Assembly (NCBI GenBank): GCA_018715445.1
Contig: DVLP01000307.1
Location: forward strand, 1 to 11,275
DNA: 11,275 nucleotides
Direction: 5' to 3'
From: Candidatus Avipropionibacterium avicola
GTDB taxonomy: Bacteria; Actinomycetota; Actinomycetes; Propionibacteriales; Propionibacteriaceae
Each line of letters starts with the position of its first letter. Positions within the stretch are counted from its first letter, which is position 1. The notes under the pieces are model-generated. The model was not told the DNA's origin, ran no database searches, and saw nothing but the letters and a program-made list of their open reading frames with translations. Positions 8,286 to 11,275 of this stretch are shown here, in pieces. The position numbers and the translations under genes were made by a program.

Positions 8286-9008
8286 ATGTCGTACTTCGAG
8301 CAACAACCACAGGCCTCGGGGACCCCGTTCGACCAGCCAACACCCGACACTGCGCCGCCACCCAACACCAACCCGGTGAACGTGCCCAACGCGCTGACCG
8401 TGCTGCGGCTGCTGATGGTGCCGTTGTTCGCATGGATGTTGCTGGCCCATCCGTACGACTTCAACTGGCGACTGGCCGCCACCGCTGTCTTCGCGGTGGC
8501 GATCTTCACCGACTTCGTCGACGGACACCTGGCGCGCAAGCACAACATCGTCACCACCTTCGGCAAGATCGCCGACCCGATCGCGGACAAGGCGCTCACC
8601 GGGATGGCGTTCATCGGGTTGAGCATCATCGGCGAACTGTTGGGCATCCAGCCCGACAGCGGACCGGCCGGTGCGGCCTGGTGGATCACCATCACCATCC
8701 TGGTCCGCGAGTGGGGCATCACCCTGATGCGGTTCCTCGTGCTGCGCCAGGGTGTGGTGGTCCCGGCCAACAAGGGCGGCAAGGCCAAGACGGTGGTGCA
8801 GGCCGTGGCCCTGATCGCGAGCCTGCTGCCGCTGGCCGAGCCGTTCAAATGGGGTGCCTGGCTGCTGGTGCTGGCCGCGCTGGTGCTGACCGTGGTCACC
8901 GGGGTGCACTATGCCGTCACGATGATCCGGACCATGAAGCAGCAGAAGGCGATGATCGGGCGGCCGGAGCAGTCGGGCCCGCCCGCTTCACCCTTCGGCG
9001 GCCAGTGA
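8286..9008 (+). CDS. pgsA: CDP-diacylglycerol-glycerol-3-phosphate 3-phosphatidyltransferase-like (PgsA)
   Basis: This is an integral membrane enzyme of anionic phospholipid synthesis. By family it transfers a phosphatidyl group from CDP-diacylglycerol to glycerol-3-phosphate, making phosphatidylglycerol phosphate. The CDP-alcohol phosphotransferase signature is complete: D76, D79, G80, A83, R84, G93, D97 and D101 in the stretch DFVDGHLAR...GKIADPIAD. About six hydrophobic segments are visible, including 36-55, 62-76, 103-120, 130-150 and two after residue 170. A proline- and glutamine-rich, probably disordered tail of about 33 residues precedes the first. The protein has 240 residues. The ATG at 8286 has GGAAG and GAGG upstream and lies 4 nt after the rimO stop. 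The stop overlaps the next start by one base. Other members of the superfamily (cardiolipin or phosphatidylinositol-phosphate synthases) share this motif, so the acceptor is inferred from gene order and similarity. Confidence 0.9.
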   Translation: MSYFEQQPQASGTPFDQPTPDTAPPPNTNPVNVPNALTVLRLLMVPLFAWMLLAHPYDFNWRLAATAVFAVAIFTDFVDGHLARKHNIVTTFGKIADPIADKALTGMAFIGLSIIGELLGIQPDSGPAGAAWWITITILVREWGITLMRFLVLRQGVVVPANKGGKAKTVVQAVALIASLLPLAEPFKWGAWLLVLAALVLTVVTGVHYAVTMIRTMKQQKAMIGRPEQSGPPASPFGGQ

Positions 9009-9514
9009 TGGCGACCACCACGGTCGATCCGGTGATCGCGGCCCTGCTGTCGCGGTCCCAGACGCTCGCGGTGGCCGAGTCGCTCACCGGTGGGCTGGTG
9101 GCGGCGATGTTCACCGCGGCGGCGGGTGTGTCGCAGGTGTTCCGCGGGGGCGTGGTGGCGTACGCGACCGATCTCAAGCACCAACTGCTGGGGGTGCCGT
9201 CCGAGCACCTCGCCGAGCACGGGGCGGTGCACCCGGACACCGCCCGACTGATGGCCGAAGGCGTACGGGACCGGCTGGGCAGCGACTGGGGACTGGCCAC
9301 CACCGGTGTCGCCGGACCCGATCGTCAGGAGGGTCATCCGGTCGGTACGGTCCACGTCGCGGTCGCCGGCCCCGAGCGCACCCAGGTCCGCACGTTGTCC
9401 CTGGAGGGCAACCGCAAACAGATCCGGGCGCGGGCCGCCCGGGCCGCCATCGAGTTGGCCGGTGAGATGTTGGCTGGTGACATGCTGGCCGGGACCGCTT
9501 CGGATCAGGGGTAG
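9008..9514 (+). CDS. CinA C-terminal domain protein / NMN amidohydrolase (PncC-like)
   Basis: This is a stand-alone CinA C-terminal domain of 168 residues, the size of E. coli PncC. PncC hydrolyses nicotinamide mononucleotide to nicotinate mononucleotide and ammonia in pyridine-nucleotide recycling. The family motifs are clear: AESLTGG at 23-29, GGVVAYATDLKHQLLGV at 47-63, and TTGVAGP at 98-104. The N-terminal molybdopterin-binding-like domain of full CinA is absent. The ATG at 9008 shares its A with the pgsA stop (TGATG), so translation is probably coupled. The C-terminus contains a short tandem repeat, LAGEM-LAGDM-LAG (150-162). The amidohydrolase assignment follows the family; no activity can be read directly. 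Confidence 0.9.
   Translation: MATTTVDPVIAALLSRSQTLAVAESLTGGLVAAMFTAAAGVSQVFRGGVVAYATDLKHQLLGVPSEHLAEHGAVHPDTARLMAEGVRDRLGSDWGLATTGVAGPDRQEGHPVGTVHVAVAGPERTQVRTLSLEGNRKQIRARAARAAIELAGEMLAGDMLAGTASDQG
9455..9493 (+). repeat. 15-bp imperfect tandem repeat, 2.6 copies, inside the cinA-like gene
   Basis: TTGGCCGGTGAGATG (9455-9469) is followed directly by TTGGCTGGTGACATG (9470-9484) and by the partial unit CTGGCCGGG (9485-9493). The unit is a multiple of three and in frame, adding the peptide LAGEM/LAGDM/LAG at the C-terminus. It looks like a replication-slippage duplication that has since diverged at a few bases. Confidence 0.7.
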
Positions 9515-9517
9515 GCT
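9512..9517 (+). promoter_or_regulatory. Candidate -10 element (TAGGCT) of clgR
   Basis: TAGGCT fits the TAnnnT actinobacterial -10 pattern. It ends 6 nt before an in-frame ATG at 9524 and 24 nt before the better supported ATG at 9542. It overlaps the cinA stop codon. Transcription would start near 9524. No clear -35 was identified. Confidence 0.4.
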
Positions 9518-9530
9518 CTGGTCATGGAGC

Positions 9531-9536
9531 AGGAGG
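9531..9536 (+). promoter_or_regulatory. Perfect Shine-Dalgarno deciding the clgR start
   Basis: AGGAGG with a 5-nt spacer precedes the ATG at 9542. It is the only full-consensus ribosome site I saw in the window. It favours 9542 over the in-frame ATG at 9524, which would place this site inside the coding sequence. Confidence 0.7.
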
Positions 9537-9541
9537 TAGGG

Positions 9542-9829
9542 ATGCGACCGGTGCTGATGCGGGAACTGCTGGGCGAGACCTTGCGCGAGCAGCGCGTGGC
9601 CCAAGGACGCACCCTGCGCGACATCAGTGGGTCGGCCCGTGTGAGCCTCGGCTACCTGTCCGAGGTGGAGCGTGGCCAGAAGGAAGCCTCCAGCGAACTG
9701 CTCTCCGCGATCTGCGCCGCCCTGGACGTGCCGCTGTCGCAGGTGTTGGCCGACGTCAGCGACCGGATGGCCCTGCGCGAGAACGTCACCACCCTTCCGG
9801 TCGGCGCTGCGGTGGCCTACGCTGCCTGA
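9542..9829 (+). CDS. clgR: XRE-family regulator ClgR (Clp protease gene activator)
   Basis: ClgR is a small helix-turn-helix activator of clp protease and other stress genes in actinobacteria. It has 95 residues from the ATG at 9542. The HTH domain covers about 13-69. The core reads [20 protein letters not shown] (24-43) and then [22 protein letters not shown], which is close to the ClgR proteins of Streptomyces, Mycobacterium and Corynebacterium as I recall them. The position after pgsA and cinA fits. The C-terminus ends in AVAYAA, resembling the ssrA degradation tag, in keeping with the ClpP-dependent turnover described for Streptomyces ClgR. A likely separate promoter (TAGGCT, 9512) means it need not depend on the rimO operon. 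Mycobacterial clgR is followed by a pspA-like gene; here a LacI-type regulator follows instead. An in-frame ATG at 9524 would add six residues. Confidence 0.93.
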   Translation: MRPVLMRELLGETLREQRVAQGRTLRDISGSARVSLGYLSEVERGQKEASSELLSAICAALDVPLSQVLADVSDRMALRENVTTLPVGAAVAYAA

Positions 9830-9837
9830 ACTCGTGA

Positions 9838-9865
9838 CACTATGGCTGGCACCAATGGCCTAGTG
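9838..9865. repeat. Inverted repeat between clgR and the lacI-type gene
   Basis: CACTA-T-GGC (9838-9846) pairs with GCC-TAGTG (9858-9865) as two 8-bp arms, with one bulged T at 9843 and an 11-nt centre. It occupies most of the 48-nt gap before the LacI-type gene. No T-run follows, so a terminator is less likely than a regulator-binding site, for example for autoregulation. It lacks the central CG of a classic LacI-family operator. Confidence 0.4.
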
Positions 9866-9877
9866 ATCAGGTGGTGA

Positions 9878-10909
9878 GTGCCAGTGACTCCTCGGGAGCG
9901 GGGCAGGTCCCGTGCTGCACGTCGAGCGACGATCAGCGATGTTGCGAGGACCGCGGGGGTGTCGCGAGCCACGGTGTCGCGGGTGATGAACGGACGCGAC
10001 AGCGTCGATGCTGACCTCGCCGAACGGGTGAAGGCCGCGGCCCAGGAGTTGGACTACCGGCCCAGTTCGGTCGCTCGCTCGCTGTCGCTGGGGAGGACCC
10101 AGACCGTCGCGGTGATGATCCCCGAGCTCGACAACCCGATGTTCCAACGGGTCCTGCAGGGCTTCACCGATGCCTGTGCCCCGAAGGGCTACCGGGTGCT
10201 GGTGGCCAACACCGGCGACGATCCCGAGGTCGAGGTCGCCACGGCCGTCGAGGCCCGCAACCGCTGTGACGCACTGTTGATGGTGGCACCCCGTGCCTCC
10301 GACGAGGTCCTGCAGGAACTCCTGCCGCAGCTGCAGCCTGCCGTGGTGCTGGGGCGTCAGCCGTCCTCGCGGATCGACGTGTCGAGCCTGGCCATCGACT
10401 ACGCCGCCGGAGCCGAAGCGGCCGTCGACCACCTGGTCGAGCTGGGCCACCGCGAGCTGATCTATGTCGCCGGGCCCGAGCTGAGCAGCAGCAACCGTGA
10501 GCGGATCGTCGGCCTGGAACGGGCCCGACAGCGCCACCGGGGGATCACGGTGACCCAGATCGCCGGCGGTGCACACCTCGACGACGGTCGGCGGGTGGCC
10601 GCCGAGGTGGCCGCGTCATCGGCCAGTGCGGTGTTCGCCTACAACGACCTGATGGCCTTCGGTCTGCTCGCCGGTCTTGCCGAGCACGGGGTACGGGTGC
10701 CCGAGGACAAGTCGGTGGTCGGTTTCGACGACATCGACCTGGCCGGCTACGCGAACCCGCCGCTGACCACGCTCGCCGTCCCGCACACCGCTCTCGGTGC
10801 CCGGGCCTGGGAGCGGTTGGATGCCCTGCTGGCCAAGCGGGAGGACCCGCAGACCGAGCCGTACCAGCCCGAGCTGGTCATCCGCGCCTCCTCCGGCCCG
10901 GCTCACTGA
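9878..10909 (+). CDS. LacI/GalR-family transcriptional regulator
   Basis: This is a complete 343-residue LacI-type regulator. The N-terminal helix-turn-helix is TISDVARTAGVSRATVSRVM (18-37), after a basic 17-residue leader. The hinge region YRPSSVARSLSLGRT is at 60-74, with L69 in the place of the minor-groove leucine. The periplasmic-binding-protein-like effector domain follows, with VMIPELDNPMFQ (79-90), YNDLMAFGLL, GFDDIDLAGYANPPLTT and a final PELVIRASS. Such proteins usually repress sugar uptake or catabolism genes in response to a sugar or sugar phosphate, but the ligand cannot be read here and no target operon lies in the window. The GTG at 9878 directly follows an in-frame stop; a GTG at 9884 has better spacing (9 nt) to AGGTGG (9869-9874) and may be the real start. 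The gene ends inside the end of a convergent second LacI-type gene. Confidence 0.93.
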   Translation: MPVTPRERGRSRAARRATISDVARTAGVSRATVSRVMNGRDSVDADLAERVKAAAQELDYRPSSVARSLSLGRTQTVAVMIPELDNPMFQRVLQGFTDACAPKGYRVLVANTGDDPEVEVATAVEARNRCDALLMVAPRASDEVLQELLPQLQPAVVLGRQPSSRIDVSSLAIDYAAGAEAAVDHLVELGHRELIYVAGPELSSSNRERIVGLERARQRHRGITVTQIAGGAHLDDGRRVAAEVAASSASAVFAYNDLMAFGLLAGLAEHGVRVPEDKSVVGFDDIDLAGYANPPLTTLAVPHTALGARAWERLDALLAKREDPQTEPYQPELVIRASSGPAH

Positions 10910-11275
10910 GGGCTGGTCGTCTGCCGTACCACCAGCTCCGGTGCGATCCGGATCTGGCGGGCGTGGCCGGTCGAGTCCGGGCGCAGCAACTCCACGATGG
11001 CCTCGGCGGCCACTCGGCCGACCTCGTGACCGGGGAGCACCACCGCAGTGATGGGGGTGGCCGACCTGGCGGCGAGCCGGTCCTCGTAGGCCACGACGGC
11101 CAGGTCGTGGGGGACCCGGACACCGGTCTGCTCGGCATGGTCGACCAGGGCCTGGGCGGGGACGTCGTTGTGGCAGATCACTGCCGAGACCTGCGAGGCA
11201 CCCAAGGTGGCCAGGATGGAGTCGAGCACCGTCGGGTCCGGTAGCGGCCAGCCCTGGACGTCGGCGCCGTCGATC
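10903..11275 (-). CDS. LacI/GalR-family regulator, C-terminal part (5' end outside the window)
   Basis: The frame is open from 11275 down to a TGA at 10905-10903, giving about 123 residues. This is the last third of a LacI-type effector-binding domain. Visible signatures are AVICHNDVPAQALVDHA, the GVRVPHDLAVVAYEDRLAA segment aligning with the usual VPEDLSVVGFDD pattern, TPITAVVLPGHEVGRVAAEA and a closing RIAPELVVRQTTS. The helix-turn-helix must lie to the right of the window. A GTG at 11229 falls inside the domain and is not the start. The 3' end overlaps the other LacI-type gene by 7 bp tail to tail. The two proteins are alike in fold but clearly diverged, so this is not a recent duplication. 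The regulated genes probably lie beyond the window. Confidence 0.88.
   Translation of the reverse strand, partial: IDGADVQGWPLPDPTVLDSILATLGASQVSAVICHNDVPAQALVDHAEQTGVRVPHDLAVVAYEDRLAARSATPITAVVLPGHEVGRVAAEAIVELLRPDSTGHARQIRIAPELVVRQTTSPQ

Noticed and set aside
6833..8899. A 688-codon - strand open frame opposite rimO and pgsA
   Set aside because: It crosses two genes with complete catalytic motifs and shows no domain of its own.
9490..9510. ClgR autoregulatory box upstream of clgR
   Set aside because: ACCGCTTCGGATC only loosely resembles the CGC...GCG-type ClgR motif I recall, and the second half does not match.
10902..10910. CTCACTGAG palindrome at the LacI-LacI junction as a regulatory site
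   Set aside because: The core TCACTGA is symmetric because two convergent stop codons overlap there, so the symmetry needs no further explanation.
1..11275. Mobile element, CRISPR array, toxin-antitoxin or defence system
   Set aside because: No transposase, integrase, regularly spaced repeats, terminal repeats, or paired small toxin and antitoxin genes are visible on either strand.

Overview
The window is high-GC DNA with almost no non-coding space. Frequent GTG starts, short or absent leaders, an actinobacterial-type RimO and a ClgR-type regulator all point to a high-GC Gram-positive actinobacterium. A propionibacterial or nocardioid relative is my guess, not a demonstrated assignment. The window holds twelve genes, ten complete and two cut by the window ends. 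I see no tRNA, rRNA, CRISPR array, insertion sequence or phage gene, and no stretch over about 65 bases without a gene.

Left part (2-2146): the 3' portion of ftsK, the septal DNA translocase. Right-centre (6821-9829): rimO, pgsA, a stand-alone cinA C-terminal-domain gene (pncC-like) and clgR, all on the + strand. The first three are tightly coupled (4-nt gap, then a 1-nt overlap). clgR has its own likely promoter and a perfect Shine-Dalgarno. From memory, ftsK-rimO-pgsA-cinA-clgR is a recurrent actinobacterial gene order, so these five genes look like the conserved backbone.

Between ftsK and rimO (2147-6758) sit five genes that do not belong to that order. An AraC-type regulator and a VOC/glyoxalase-fold protein lie on the + strand. 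A three-gene operon on the - strand (read from 6758 down to 3404) encodes a TyrB/AspC-type aminotransferase, cystathionine gamma-synthase (MetB) and an aldo/keto reductase. The operon has gaps of only 3 and 1 nt. It looks like a small sulfur-amino-acid or PLP-enzyme module inserted in the conserved block. Its promoter region is shared divergently with rimO and carries a perfect 10-bp palindrome at the midpoint.

Right end (9838-11275): an inverted repeat, a complete LacI-family regulator, and a second LacI-family regulator running in from the right. The two are convergent and overlap by 7 bp at their stop codons.

No clearly new system is visible. The points most worth a second look are the five-gene interruption of the conserved block, the tight aminotransferase-metB-AKR operon, the palindrome in the divergent promoter, the ssrA-like C-terminus of ClgR, and the leaderless-type promoter spacing seen at several genes.
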